DNA of 64,000 nt from Flagellimonas oceanensis. GTDB lineage: Bacteria; Bacteroidota; Bacteroidia; Flavobacteriales; Flavobacteriaceae. Positions 27,500-36,566 of this stretch are shown here, piece by piece. Each line of letters opens with the position of its first letter. Positions within the stretch are counted from its first letter, which is position 1. The stretch lies in the NCBI RefSeq assembly GCF_003992595.1, contig NZ_RZNA01000008.1:1-64000 (forward strand). The letters are read 5' to 3'. A program made the position numbers and the translations under genes. The notes below the pieces were generated by a model, which saw only the letters and a list, made by a program, of their open reading frames with translations, did not search any database and was not told where the DNA came from.

Positions 27500-27570
27500 A
27501 AAACATTCTGATTTCAAACTTCATTTATCAATTGTCAATGACCAATTAACAATTAGCAATGAACAATTAT
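27500..27570. repeat. AT-rich CAATTA-type direct repeats
   Basis: The short unit CAATT recurs about six times within 60 bp (for example CAATTGTCAATGACCAATTAACAA). It lies upstream of the BatA gene and may be slippage-derived or bind a regulator. Confidence 0.35.
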
Positions 27571-27648
27571 TATCAACCTGTTGTAATTTTGGCGAAAGTA
27601 ATTCATCTTTTTTGACAGGTATTTTACGAATGCGTCGAATTTAACTTG

Positions 27649-27700
27649 TTGTTATTTCGAGCTGCTAACCTGAGCGGAGTCGAAGGGCAGTCGAGAAATC
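27649..27700. repeat. REP-like intergenic repeat, copy 3
   Basis: TTGTTATTTCGAGC and the GTCGAGAAATC end match the family of 20056-20129 and 22521-22580, with a decayed middle. Located just downstream of the glycosyltransferase stop on the minus strand. Confidence 0.55.
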
Positions 27701-27720
27701 TATTTTAAAGAAGCGTTGAA

Positions 27721-28728
27721 TCAACAAAAAAAGAAATAATCCTGCATTGGGGATTGGCCCAACTCGGTAAAATAGCTTCGAATTTCGTTTTGCGCATCTT
27801 CGTTGGCCACGGTAATGATACTTTGGGGCTTTTCTAAGTTCTGCAAAGCCTCAAAATGAACCAGTTCTTTACCGTAGATTTTTTTACCGATTTTCTTTGG
27901 ATTGTCGCATAGCCAAACAAAGTCCAAACCATGCTTTTTTAGTCCTTTGGCAATCTTTTTGCCTTTAAAACCTGCACCCCACACCACTAGAGGTCGATTG
28001 ATATCGTGATTTAGTTTAAGAAAATAATGCAGTTTAATATCCAAAAAATAGTTCTGGGCATAGTGCTCATGCGTTCTAGAGGTGCGGGTGTCGTAATCGC
28101 GCCAAAGATGCAGCACTTGATCGCAGGGGATAATTTTTAGTTCGTGCTCATAAAATCGAAACGTGAGGTCATAATCTTCAGGATAGCGCTGGGGCTCAAA
28201 ACCTTTGCATTTTTCAAAATCATCACGATGGGCCATCCAGCATGGAGAGGGGATGACACATTCCTTATATATCTCATCAAAATTGCTCCCTGTTGATGTC
28301 AAACGGTTCAGCCATTCCTCGTACCTTTCGTAGCCATTGCTGATACCTCGGCTCGAAAAATACTTTACTTGCCCCACGGCAATGTGACCGATGCCTTTTT
28401 CTTGTAAAGCATTGACCATTGCTTCCAAACGATTGGATTTCATGATATCATCCGAATCCATCCGAGTCACAAAGTCTCCACTACTTTGAGCATAGCCCGT
28501 TTGAAGTGCAGGAATGATTCCGTTTCCCTTATTTTGAAAAACTTTGATGCGTTCATCTTTTTGGGAATAGGAGGTAAGAAGTTCAAAGCTATTATCTGAT
28601 GAATGGTCGTTCACGGCCAAAACTTCCCAATCGGAATAGGTTTGATTCACAATGGAATCCAGACATTCGGGCAAATAATGTGCGGTGTTTTTAAAGGGAA
28701 TAATGATACTGACCTTGCCTTTTTGCAT
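27721..28728 (-). CDS. Family 2 glycosyltransferase with a C-terminal Rossmann-like domain
   Basis: The 335-residue protein has a GT-A core: IIPFKNTAHYLPECLDSIVNQ at the N-terminus, the DDHSSDN segment and the DxD motif in VTRMDSDDI near residue 97. After residue 225 an extra domain of about 110 residues follows (PLVVWGAGFKGKKIAKGL, WLCDNPKKIG), which looks like a small nucleotide-binding fold found in some flavobacterial sugar transferases. It likely adds a sugar to a surface glycan or glycoprotein. It is monocistronic. Confidence 0.88.
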   Translation of the reverse strand: MQKGKVSIIIPFKNTAHYLPECLDSIVNQTYSDWEVLAVNDHSSDNSFELLTSYSQKDERIKVFQNKGNGIIPALQTGYAQSSGDFVTRMDSDDIMKSNRLEAMVNALQEKGIGHIAVGQVKYFSSRGISNGYERYEEWLNRLTSTGSNFDEIYKECVIPSPCWMAHRDDFEKCKGFEPQRYPEDYDLTFRFYEHELKIIPCDQVLHLWRDYDTRTSRTHEHYAQNYFLDIKLHYFLKLNHDINRPLVVWGAGFKGKKIAKGLKKHGLDFVWLCDNPKKIGKKIYGKELVHFEALQNLEKPQSIITVANEDAQNEIRSYFTELGQSPMQDYFFFC

Positions 28729-28760
28729 ACCGCAATGTAACTAAATTCGCAACAAGCCAC

Positions 28761-29156
28761 TTAAGTGAAAGGAAGCAAATCGGGCTCCAAATACGTTGTT
28801 TTTGCTTTTGGGTCAGCAATCACTTTATTATCATAATGTTGAAGTAGTAATTCTTTGAATGATGTGATCAATCTTGGATACTCCGCGACAAATTCATCAA
28901 ATGTAGCTGCATTTGATTTTTGCCTGAAATGGTGAACCACTTTTACCGCAGCCACTGTCAATGTAGTATGGTACTTGGTGCCATCCCCGTGAAGTTTATC
29001 AAAATCTTTGATGGCTACACATGTTTTGGAAATGGCAGTTTCTTCATCAAAGAAATTCAGGTATACCCAAGCTAATTTTATATGCGCTTTGTGGTCGAAC
29101 GCTTCAGGTGGAAATTTCCCGCTTTCAAAAGCCTTTATAAAATCAGCGTCGTTCAT
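28761..29156 (-). CDS. Conserved protein of unknown function
   Basis: A 131-residue soluble protein starting MNDADFIKAFESG, with a helical HKAHIKLAWVYLNFF segment and a conserved HGDGTKYHTTLT motif that could bind a metal or small ligand. I do not recognise the family. The start at ATG 29156 is chosen because it follows the stop of the SGNH hydrolase by one base, so the two are co-translated. Confidence 0.7.
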   Translation of the reverse strand: MNDADFIKAFESGKFPPEAFDHKAHIKLAWVYLNFFDEETAISKTCVAIKDFDKLHGDGTKYHTTLTVAAVKVVHHFRQKSNAATFDEFVAEYPRLITSFKELLLQHYDNKVIADPKAKTTYLEPDLLPFT

Positions 29157-29157
29157 T

Positions 29158-29853
29158 CTACTCGTTTTTGTGAACTTTAGCAATGGCGTCTTTCACCATC
29201 TCTTCCATGACTGCGTATCCGGCTTTGGTCACATGCACTTCGTCTGTGGTCAATTCTGATGGAAGTCCATTTCTGTCATCTGCCATTTCAGAGAAGTAGT
29301 CCAAGTACAACACATTCTGATCTTCGGTCATATCCTTGAGCATTTTGTTCAGTTTTGGAATTTTGATATTGGGTTCTAAACCAGGTCTCCAAGGATAATC
29401 GTAAGCAGGAAGCACAGAACAAACAATCGGCTTAATGCCGTTGGCTTTTGCTAGTTCTACCATGGATAAAATATTATCATGGATTTGCTCCAACGTCATA
29501 GGGCCTGTGTTTCCCGCAATATCATTGGTTCCGGCCAAAATCACCACCACTTTGGGGTTTAGGTCAATAACATCTTGGCGAAAACGTAACAACATTTGTG
29601 GTGTGGTCTGTCCGCCAATGCCACGGTTTACATATGGATTTTCAGCAAAAAATTCTGGATGGGTACCTATCCACATTTCTGTAATGGAATTTCCCATGAA
29701 CACTACTCGGTCCTCTCCATCTGCAGGGGCAGACAGTTCTGCATTAGCATCTTTATACTTTTCCAAATTGGGCCAATCTTGGGCATTGATTTTTGAAGTG
29801 CTCGATAATCCGAGGAACGATAGCATAATCCAGAGTATGGTTTGTTTTCTCAC
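29158..29853 (-). CDS. Secreted SGNH/GDSL hydrolase
   Basis: The 231-residue esterase starts with a signal peptide (cleavage after NAQ near residue 25). All four SGNH blocks are visible: GNSITEMW (catalytic Ser), GIGGQTTP (Gly), VVILAGTNDI (Asn) and a C-terminal DEVHVTKAGY supplying Asp and His. The family deacylates or deacetylates a surface-linked substrate such as a polysaccharide or lipid; the specific one is unknown. It is followed by the short unknown gene in the same transcript. Confidence 0.9.
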   Translation of the reverse strand: MRKQTILWIMLSFLGLSSTSKINAQDWPNLEKYKDANAELSAPADGEDRVVFMGNSITEMWIGTHPEFFAENPYVNRGIGGQTTPQMLLRFRQDVIDLNPKVVVILAGTNDIAGNTGPMTLEQIHDNILSMVELAKANGIKPIVCSVLPAYDYPWRPGLEPNIKIPKLNKMLKDMTEDQNVLYLDYFSEMADDRNGLPSELTTDEVHVTKAGYAVMEEMVKDAIAKVHKNE

Positions 29854-29885
29854 GATGTGTGGTTTTTGTTAAAAATAGAAAATTA

Positions 29886-30173
29886 TCATAGCACAAAAAG
29901 TAAATACACTATAAAAAAGAGTAGTATCGTGGTTATAATGGCATAAAACATTATCCTCTTTTCCTTTTCTTTCTGGATGAACATCATTTTACGAATACGA
30001 GCTATATCGCGTGGGGTGGACTTTTTAAAGTGTAATTTTGTGACACTTTTTTTGCCATAAACTTCATCCTTGGATTTAGGCTCTCTTTTTTTTAAAAGTC
30101 CCCGATTAAATTTATCTGCTATTTTTCCGTGAAAACCAAAGCCCATATCAAATGATAAGTGCACAAAATTCAT
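29886..30173 (-). CDS. Small membrane protein, unknown
   Basis: The 95-residue protein has a basic cytoplasmic part (residues 20-65, rich in Lys and Arg) and a single C-terminal transmembrane helix (FYAIITTILLFFIVYLLFVL). No family recognised. Two in-frame ATGs near 30173 and 30146 are possible starts. It lies between the SGNH hydrolase and the S10 peptidase terminator. Confidence 0.65.
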   Translation of the reverse strand: MNFVHLSFDMGFGFHGKIADKFNRGLLKKREPKSKDEVYGKKSVTKLHFKKSTPRDIARIRKMMFIQKEKEKRIMFYAIITTILLFFIVYLLFVL

Positions 30174-30187
30174 AATTTGTTACAAAA

Positions 30188-30218
30188 AAAGCGGCATAAC
30201 CTAAAAAGTCATACCGCT
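30188..30218 (-). terminator. Terminator of the S10 peptidase
   Basis: AGCGGCAT pairs with ATACCGCT (one mismatch), and the A run at 30184-30190 becomes a U tract on the minus strand. It lies about 30 bp beyond the peptidase stop. Confidence 0.75.
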
Positions 30219-30243
30219 CTGATAAGAATAAATATTATGTGAA

Positions 30244-31728
30244 TCAATACTTGGCGCTCTTCCCGTTAGCTTGGGTTCTTAGGATAAACGCTCTAATATC
30301 TTCATTGGCTGTTTTTAAGTCTTCTTTGCGCAAATACATCATGTGCCCGGAACGATAGCCCTTCCACTCGAATCTATCCTTCATTTTACCGCTCGGGTCT
30401 ACTTGTGACATGGTATACTTAGCTGCAAAATAGGTACACGCACCATCATAATAACCGGATTGAATCAAAACGTTCAAATATGGATTCTGTGCCATGGCTT
30501 GACGTAAATCATCCCTAACATTGTCATTGCTATCATCCCAAGGGTGGACAGGACCAAACATATTGTATTTGATATCGGTTTTAAAATCAAGCTCTTCCTG
30601 AAGGTAATAGTTGATGGCTGGGGTAAAGCTGTGCAACCAAGAGGTCAATTCTGGAGAGTAATCCGGTCGGGTACCTGCCAAGGTTTTGTCGATTCCCAAA
30701 TAGCGGCTATCCAAACGCCCAATGGTATATCCGCTTTTGTCCCTTAACAATGCTTTCCAGAAAAATTGTGTAGGCACATCCAAGTTGTGATCTATGATGT
30801 CCTTGGCTTCCAATCCAGAATAGCGAGCCATTTTATTGGCAATGGCCTTACGTTCAGCATCTGGGATAAAGCCACCTTTGGCAAGAGCGGGCAATAATTC
30901 ATTGATGGTAAACTCTTCTACTTCGGGCAGTACCTCAAGTAAGTCTTTGCTTTGCAAATCAGAAGGTAGAGCTTTGTGGTGCCATGCCGTAGCGGCAAAA
31001 TAGGGCAGGTTCAATGCACTCGAAACAGGGTCGTTGTCCCGGAACACCTTGTAATCAGCAGGAGAAACCATGATGACACCGTTCAGGTACATCCATTGTT
31101 GGTTCTGAAGCGCCAATGAAAGCCCCATTACTCGAGTACCTCCATAACTTTCTCCCACAATATACTTTGGGGAATTCCAACGGTTGTTTCTGGATACAAA
31201 GGTGTTCAACCATTCAGCCAAATATTTGGTATCGGCATTGATTCCGAAGAATTTTTTACGATCTACTTCTTTTCCTGTTTCTGGAATAGTTCGTGAGTAG
31301 CCTGTGTTTACTGGGTTTACATACACAATATCAGTCACATCCAAAACGGAATAAGGATTTTCCTTGGCACCATAAGGCTGCACAGGATATCCTTCGTCAT
31401 CGATTTTAAGGATACGCGGACCTGTGTAGGCCAGATGCATCCAAACAGAACCGGAACCTGGGCCTCCGTTGAAAGAAATCAATAAGGGTCTGGACGATCG
31501 GTCCTTTACATCATTTTTAGTATAATAGGTGTAATGCAATGATGCGATGGGTTCTCCCAATTCGTCCCAAACGGGCTGTGTTCCTGTGGTTGCGGTATAA
31601 TCGATTCGTGAACCGTTGATGGTCACGGAATGTTGTGTGGTCACAGTAGTGTCAACTGGGAGCTTTCGTTTTTGGGCAAAGGTCAATGAGGTACAAAGTA
31701 CTATCCCCAGTAGTAAGAGTTTTTTCAT
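30244..31728 (-). CDS. Secreted S10-family serine carboxypeptidase
   Basis: The 494-residue protein has a signal peptide ending near residue 19 (TFAQ) and the S10 catalytic serine in GESYGGTR near residue 193. The oxyanion segment ISFNGGPGSGSVWMHL precedes it, and Asp and His are expected in the C-terminal third (SGYYDGACTYF, YRSGHMMYLRKED). It probably removes C-terminal residues from peptides outside the cytoplasm. It is divergent from the Tat-exported oxidoreductase; the 130-bp intergenic region carries a palindrome. Confidence 0.92.
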   Translation of the reverse strand: MKKLLLLGIVLCTSLTFAQKRKLPVDTTVTTQHSVTINGSRIDYTATTGTQPVWDELGEPIASLHYTYYTKNDVKDRSSRPLLISFNGGPGSGSVWMHLAYTGPRILKIDDEGYPVQPYGAKENPYSVLDVTDIVYVNPVNTGYSRTIPETGKEVDRKKFFGINADTKYLAEWLNTFVSRNNRWNSPKYIVGESYGGTRVMGLSLALQNQQWMYLNGVIMVSPADYKVFRDNDPVSSALNLPYFAATAWHHKALPSDLQSKDLLEVLPEVEEFTINELLPALAKGGFIPDAERKAIANKMARYSGLEAKDIIDHNLDVPTQFFWKALLRDKSGYTIGRLDSRYLGIDKTLAGTRPDYSPELTSWLHSFTPAINYYLQEELDFKTDIKYNMFGPVHPWDDSNDNVRDDLRQAMAQNPYLNVLIQSGYYDGACTYFAAKYTMSQVDPSGKMKDRFEWKGYRSGHMMYLRKEDLKTANEDIRAFILRTQANGKSAKY

Positions 31729-31761
31729 TATATAGAGTTGAATTAGTAGTTCATAAAAATA

Positions 31762-31779
31762 AGGAATTTGAGAATTCCT
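31762..31779. promoter_or_regulatory. Inverted repeat in the S10 / oxidoreductase divergent region
   Basis: AGGAATT (31762-31768) pairs with AATTCCT (31773-31779) around a 4-bp spacer; a second TTCC...GGAA pair follows at 31782-31795. Lying between divergent genes it may be an operator, but no cognate regulator is nearby. Confidence 0.35.
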
Positions 31780-31858
31780 GTTCCACTAAAAGGAATACAA
31801 ATGATGTTGTTAAGGTATTTATCGTTATTTTTAAGTTCATACGCTAAATCCATTTTCC

Positions 31859-32998
31859 ATGAAGAGTTTTACCCGAAGAAAATTCAATAATCTAACCGTA
31901 AAAGGAATAGGGGGAGCCGCCTTGATGTCCTCTATGCCGTTTGCCTGTGCCATGGGTGCTGGCCAAGACAAGAAAAAATTGGGTATTGCTTTAGTGGGAC
32001 TAGGCAGTTACAGTACTTATCAATTGGCACCTGCTCTGCAGGACACACAACATTGCTATCTGGCGGGCATTGTCACAGGAACCCCTGAAAAGGAGAAGAT
32101 TTGGGCGGATAAGTACGGAATCCCCAAAAAGAACATCTACAACTATCAAAATTTTGATGATATCGCCAACAACGAGGATATTGATGTAGTATATGTGGTA
32201 CTTCCCAACAGTATGCACGCCGAATTCAGTATTCGTGCTGCACAATCAGGCAAACATGTTATTTGTGAAAAGCCGATGGGTATCAGTGTAGCTGAGTGCA
32301 CGGCCATCATTGATGCTTGTGATAAAGCTGGTGTAAAATTGGGAATGGGCTACAGATTACATTCCGAACCCTACACACAACAGGTCAAAGAATTCGTGAA
32401 AGAAAAGACCTTTGGTGATATCTTGTTTGTATCAGCGGATGCTGCCTACCGTTCCACAGGCAATCCAAACCAGTGGCGTTTGAATAAAAATCTTTCAGGA
32501 GGGGGTGCTTTAATGAATATGGGGGTGTATGCCCTGCAAAGTACCATTTATGGTACGGGCGAAAATCCAATTTCTGTTGCGGCGCAGGAATTCAGTACCC
32601 GACCGGAATATTTTAAAGATACCGACGAGACCATAACGGCACAATTTGAGTTTCCGAGTGGGGCAGTGGGCAATATTTCCACTTCGCATAATTTCAATGC
32701 CAATGCAATGTACGCTTCGGGAAGTTCAGGCTGGTTTCGGTTGCAGCCTGCGAACAATTATGGTCCGTTGAGCGGAGTGACCTCCAATGGGGATGAAATC
32801 AAGTTTCCGCACGAGAGTCAGCAGAAATTGCAAATGGATGATTTTGCACGGCACGTGTTATTTGATGAGCCCAACAAAGCTCCGGGGGAAATGGGCAAAC
32901 GCGATATGATGATCGTGGAAACCATATACAAGTCCATCGCGAACGGGGGAGAGACTATTGCCTTGGATTTTGAACCTGGTTATGGGTTTGGTGGATGA
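31859..32998 (+). CDS. Tat-exported Gfo/Idh/MocA family oxidoreductase
   Basis: The 379-residue protein begins with a twin-arginine signal (TRRKFNNLTVKG, residues 5-16). A Rossmann fold follows (GIALVGLGSYSTYQLAP, near residue 40), then CEKPMG, the marker of this NAD(P)-linked sugar oxidoreductase family, and a C-terminal substrate domain (GGALMNMGVYALQ). It resembles glucose-fructose oxidoreductase-like periplasmic enzymes. The last 19 bp overlap the 3' end of the convergent ADP-ribosylglycohydrolase gene. Confidence 0.9.
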   Translation: MKSFTRRKFNNLTVKGIGGAALMSSMPFACAMGAGQDKKKLGIALVGLGSYSTYQLAPALQDTQHCYLAGIVTGTPEKEKIWADKYGIPKKNIYNYQNFDDIANNEDIDVVYVVLPNSMHAEFSIRAAQSGKHVICEKPMGISVAECTAIIDACDKAGVKLGMGYRLHSEPYTQQVKEFVKEKTFGDILFVSADAAYRSTGNPNQWRLNKNLSGGGALMNMGVYALQSTIYGTGENPISVAAQEFSTRPEYFKDTDETITAQFEFPSGAVGNISTSHNFNANAMYASGSSGWFRLQPANNYGPLSGVTSNGDEIKFPHESQQKLQMDDFARHVLFDEPNKAPGEMGKRDMMIVETIYKSIANGGETIALDFEPGYGFGG

Positions 32999-34320
32999 TT
33001 TACTTTGGGGATAATCCAAACGTTTTTGTCCAAGTCAACTTTGCCTGACGCTTCTTCAGAAACAAACTTATCAATGATAGTTATTCCTTTTTCCGCCATA
33101 CTTTCAAACGTATCTATGCCATTATCAGGGAAGTTTTGCCTCGTTCTATGAATGTTGTACTTGTTTGAGAAACCTCTTCTGAATGCTTTTTCAACACCAT
33201 CTTTTCCTAGCATAAATCCTAGCAACCCACCCCAAGTTGCAGTTGGATTGTCCGAATCCCAACCTGTTAATGTCCCGATTTTTATGGTTTCTTTGATGTC
33301 CCCCTCTCCATAGAACAAACTGACTAAACTTGCAGCAAAATTGATTCCGGCAGCAAAACAACCGTTGCAGTACAAATTCTTTGAAGTAATATCGTAACCA
33401 TCTTGCTGATTTACTTGGTAGCGTACATAAATGGAATCCCTGGTTTGTTCCCACGGAATTCCGGATTCATATAATCGCTGCGTGTAATCAAACATTTTGG
33501 CAGGGTAGGTATCATCAGGAAGTACTAATCTGGCTTGGTTTGCCATCCAGTTTATCTGCTGTTTAATACTTTGTTCCTTGTTTACCGAACTGGCCAAGGA
33601 ATACATGTAAACATAAAATTTTGAAATCTGTTCCGACTCGTTCCGTGCAGTGGTTTTAATGGGTAAGTCGGCCATTTTCAATGCAATATCAGGTCTACCG
33701 GGCGAGAACAGTCCAAAAATCTCCGTAGTCAGTTGTGCATCAATCATTTCATAATGCTCGTTGTTTTCAGGATTGCCCGTTTCCGGTGGAAGAACTCCTT
33801 CTTGCATTAAATCAAATGCTCTTTGGTTGGAGACCCATAAATAGTTTTCTTCTTCAGATTTGATATGCTTTAACCAACCGTCACGGATTTGTTCCGGTGT
33901 CAAAATACTGGTTTTGTTTTCGTAAAGAAGATATTGGTAGATATACTCGATATCGGTATCATCGTCCGAGCCCCATATTTCAGTGGATTCTTTAAAAACA
34001 AAATCAATAGTTTCCGAAAGCTCGCTGGGCACACCTTCTCCCCAAATGCTTGGTTGATCCGGTTGCCCCCAATCTTTTCGAGTGTAAAAATTACCAGCTT
34101 GTATTTCGCCAACATTTCCGATTTTATCCATTTCGGTGACCAAGCCCGTCCAATTTGCTATACACTGACCCAGCCAAAACCCATACAATTGAGAGCGGTA
34201 TTTTTCCCTTGAGATTATTAACTGTTCTTGTTCTGTGTCATTTCGAACATTTTGTTTTTTAATGTCCGGTCCACACGAAAGACAAGTGAGGATACAGAAA
34301 AAAATAAAGGCAATTTTCAT
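32980..34320 (-). CDS. Lipoprotein ADP-ribosylglycohydrolase family protein
   Basis: The 446-residue protein has a lipoprotein signal ending in CLSC (Cys16), so it should be anchored outside the cytoplasm. The DraG-like fold is indicated by GFWLGQCIANWTG near residue 50, the first metal site DDDTDIEYIYQ near 118 and the second, GWDSDNPTATWGG, near 360. Cytosolic relatives remove ADP-ribose; many Bacteroidota secreted versions are linked to carbohydrate use, so the true substrate here is uncertain. It overlaps the convergent oxidoreductase by 19 bp. Confidence 0.85.
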   Translation of the reverse strand: MKIAFIFFCILTCLSCGPDIKKQNVRNDTEQEQLIISREKYRSQLYGFWLGQCIANWTGLVTEMDKIGNVGEIQAGNFYTRKDWGQPDQPSIWGEGVPSELSETIDFVFKESTEIWGSDDDTDIEYIYQYLLYENKTSILTPEQIRDGWLKHIKSEEENYLWVSNQRAFDLMQEGVLPPETGNPENNEHYEMIDAQLTTEIFGLFSPGRPDIALKMADLPIKTTARNESEQISKFYVYMYSLASSVNKEQSIKQQINWMANQARLVLPDDTYPAKMFDYTQRLYESGIPWEQTRDSIYVRYQVNQQDGYDITSKNLYCNGCFAAGINFAASLVSLFYGEGDIKETIKIGTLTGWDSDNPTATWGGLLGFMLGKDGVEKAFRRGFSNKYNIHRTRQNFPDNGIDTFESMAEKGITIIDKFVSEEASGKVDLDKNVWIIPKVNHPPNP

Positions 34321-34400
34321 TTAAATAGATTGTACTTTTAATATGAACAACAATATAAGTGTATTTGTCCTCTTACATTGAAGAAAACTCAGTTCAATCC

Positions 34401-35165
34401 CTAAAACCTTTCAAAAACCCCCAACCCAAATAGCGCAAAATCATATTTTACGGGGTCGGTAGCATCCAGTTTTCTTAAGTTTTTGTCCAGTTCCTGTAGG
34501 GCTTTGGCATCGTTCTGTTTGCGTTTGAGTAGTTTGAGCTTGCGGGCCACATTGCCGGAATGCACATCCAACGGACAAGAGAGCTTGGCGGTGTCAATAT
34601 CTTTCCACAGTCCAAAATCCACGCCCGTGCTATTGTCGCGAACCATCCATCGTAAAAACATATTGATGCGCTTGGCTGCGGAACCTTTATTGGGGTCGGA
34701 CACATGCTTTTGCGTTCGGCTTTGATGCGGCAATTCAAAAAACAGTTCTTTGAACCTGGAAATGGCAGGCTGCATAGAATCTTTGGTTTGATGCTCGGTA
34801 AAAACAGCCTCCAGACCACCGTGATTTTCATAGATATTCTGCAGACTGGTTATAAAGTAACCAAGGTCGATACTATTAAAGGTGCGGTGCACAAAAGGGG
34901 AGAAGCGCTCCAGATCATCTTCAGAATGGTTCATGACAAAGTCGTGTGGCGTGTTTCCCATCAACCCCATAAGTTTTGTGGCATTGTTGATGATGCTCTT
35001 TCGGTTGCCCCAGGCAATGGTAGCCGTTAGAAATGCGCTGATTTCAATATCGGCTTTCTGCGTGAACAAATGTGGAATCTGCAAAGGGTCATCCTCTAAA
35101 AACTTGGGATGGTTATATTCCGACACTTTGACATCCAAAAATTCTTTGAGCTCCGCCTTGGTCAT
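34401..35165 (-). CDS. TIGR02757 family protein
   Basis: The 254-residue protein matches TIGR02757 by its opening (KYNHPKF-like segment), the conserved AFLTATIAWGNRKSII near residue 50 and the C-terminal DVHSGNVARKL and KYDFALFGLGV motifs. It is helical, soluble and unstudied. The stop of the ABC ATPase gene lies one base before its ATG on the minus strand, so both are in one transcript. Confidence 0.9.
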   Translation of the reverse strand: MTKAELKEFLDVKVSEYNHPKFLEDDPLQIPHLFTQKADIEISAFLTATIAWGNRKSIINNATKLMGLMGNTPHDFVMNHSEDDLERFSPFVHRTFNSIDLGYFITSLQNIYENHGGLEAVFTEHQTKDSMQPAISRFKELFFELPHQSRTQKHVSDPNKGSAAKRINMFLRWMVRDNSTGVDFGLWKDIDTAKLSCPLDVHSGNVARKLKLLKRKQNDAKALQELDKNLRKLDATDPVKYDFALFGLGVFERF

Positions 35166-35166
35166 A

Positions 35167-35835
35167 TCAGTCCTTGGAAACGATCAATCCATCCACCATG
35201 GTGAGCTTTCGGTCCGCCATATCGGCCAGTTCAAGGTTGTGCGTTACCAGAACAAAGGTTTGCCCAAACTCATCCCGCAATTGAAAAAACAGCTTATGCA
35301 AATTATCCGCACTTTCGGAATCCAAATTTCCGCTGGGCTCATCGGCCAAAACCACAGAAGGGTTGTTCATCAAGGAACGAGCCACGGCCACACGTTGTTG
35401 TTCTCCTCCTGATAAGGCATTCGGTTTATGGTCGTAGCGATCTTTCAACCCTAAAAAATCCAATAATTCCTTGGCACGCTTTTCAGCTTCAGCTTTTGGA
35501 GTTTTTTTAATAAAAGCTGGAATACAGACATTCTCCAAAGCTGTAAACTCGGGTAGCAACTGATGAAACTGAAAAATAAACCCAATATGCTCGTTTCGGA
35601 ATTGAGCCAAACTCTTGTCATTGAGCTGGTTGACGTCCGTATCATTGATCAATAAAGTGCTTTCCCCTTTGTTGGTAGGTGTATCCAGAGTTCCTAAAAT
35701 TTGTAATAAGGTGGTTTTGCCTGCACCTGAGGCTCCTACTATGGAAACTACCTCTCCTTTTTTTATTTCCAGATCTACCCCTTGTAAAACCTTGAGGTCT
35801 CCGTAACTTTTCTGAATATTTGTGGCCTTTATCAT
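35167..35835 (-). CDS. ABC transporter ATP-binding protein (LolD/MacB type)
   Basis: The 222-residue ATPase has Walker A (GASGAGKTT, near 35), the Q-loop, the signature [13 protein letters not shown] near 143, Walker B ([12 protein letters not shown]) and the H-loop (LVTHNLE). This is the LolD/MacB subgroup that drives lipoprotein release or efflux. No permease partner is encoded next to it; it is cotranscribed with TIGR02757, so its membrane subunit must be elsewhere. Confidence 0.92.
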   Translation of the reverse strand: MIKATNIQKSYGDLKVLQGVDLEIKKGEVVSIVGASGAGKTTLLQILGTLDTPTNKGESTLLINDTDVNQLNDKSLAQFRNEHIGFIFQFHQLLPEFTALENVCIPAFIKKTPKAEAEKRAKELLDFLGLKDRYDHKPNALSGGEQQRVAVARSLMNNPSVVLADEPSGNLDSESADNLHKLFFQLRDEFGQTFVLVTHNLELADMADRKLTMVDGLIVSKD

Positions 35836-35988
35836 AAGTACAACTTCGCAGGTCGAAGATAATCATTACTGTGGTATCGCAAAGATTGTATTTTCAGAAT
35901 ATAAATGAAGTAAAGGCTTTATGTATAATTTCGACCAAACATCATATAAAGTTTTGTTAGAATTAATTTTACCAATTAAATATTGTTT

Positions 35989-35996
35989 AACTTTGA
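35989..35996 (+). promoter_or_regulatory. Candidate -7 element of msrA
   Basis: TAACTTTG fits the Bacteroidota -7 consensus TANNTTTG. Transcription would begin about 6 nt downstream, at or next to the msrA ATG at 36003, implying a leaderless mRNA. No good -33 element was found at the usual spacing. Confidence 0.45.
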
Positions 35997-36002
35997 ACTC
36001 AA

Positions 36003-36566
36003 ATGAATAAACAAAATAATTCATCATTGGAAACCGCTATTTTTGCCGGGGGATGTTTTTGGTGTACCGAAGCTGTTTTCCAACGGCTTGATGGGGTTGA
36101 GGAAGTAGTATCCGGCTATACTGGCGGAACCATTAAAAATCCTTCTTACCGAGAGATTTGCACTGGACGAACCGGTCACGCTGAAGGCGTTAAAATCACT
36201 TTTGATCCATCAATTATATCCTATGCAGAGTTATTGGAGGTGTTTTTCGCGACCCATGACCCCACAACACTGAACCGACAGGGCAATGATGTAGGTACAC
36301 AATATCGTAGCGAGATTTTCTACACCAATCCTGAACAGCGGCAATTGGCCGAAGACTTCATCAAACTATTGGAAAAGGAAAACATATTCAATTCCCCCAT
36401 TGTAACTGCCTTATCTCCCGAAAAACCCTTTTATTTGGCGGAGGAAGCACATCATAATTATTATAATGAAAACCGGGAGCAACCGTATTGCCAGATTATA
36501 ATTGATCCCAAAATCAAAAAACTGAACAACTCTTTTTCAAAAAAATTAAAGCATGGCACCATATAG
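36003..36566 (+). CDS. msrA: Peptide-methionine (S)-S-oxide reductase
   Basis: MsrA repairs oxidised methionine. The 187-residue protein has the catalytic GCFWC motif (Cys18, with Cys21), followed by SGYTGG and the conserved [11 protein letters not shown] segment. No MsrB domain is fused. The gene overlaps folE by 14 bp, so the two are cotranscribed and probably translationally coupled. Confidence 0.95.
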   Translation: MNKQNNSSLETAIFAGGCFWCTEAVFQRLDGVEEVVSGYTGGTIKNPSYREICTGRTGHAEGVKITFDPSIISYAELLEVFFATHDPTTLNRQGNDVGTQYRSEIFYTNPEQRQLAEDFIKLLEKENIFNSPIVTALSPEKPFYLAEEAHHNYYNENREQPYCQIIIDPKIKKLNNSFSKKLKHGTI

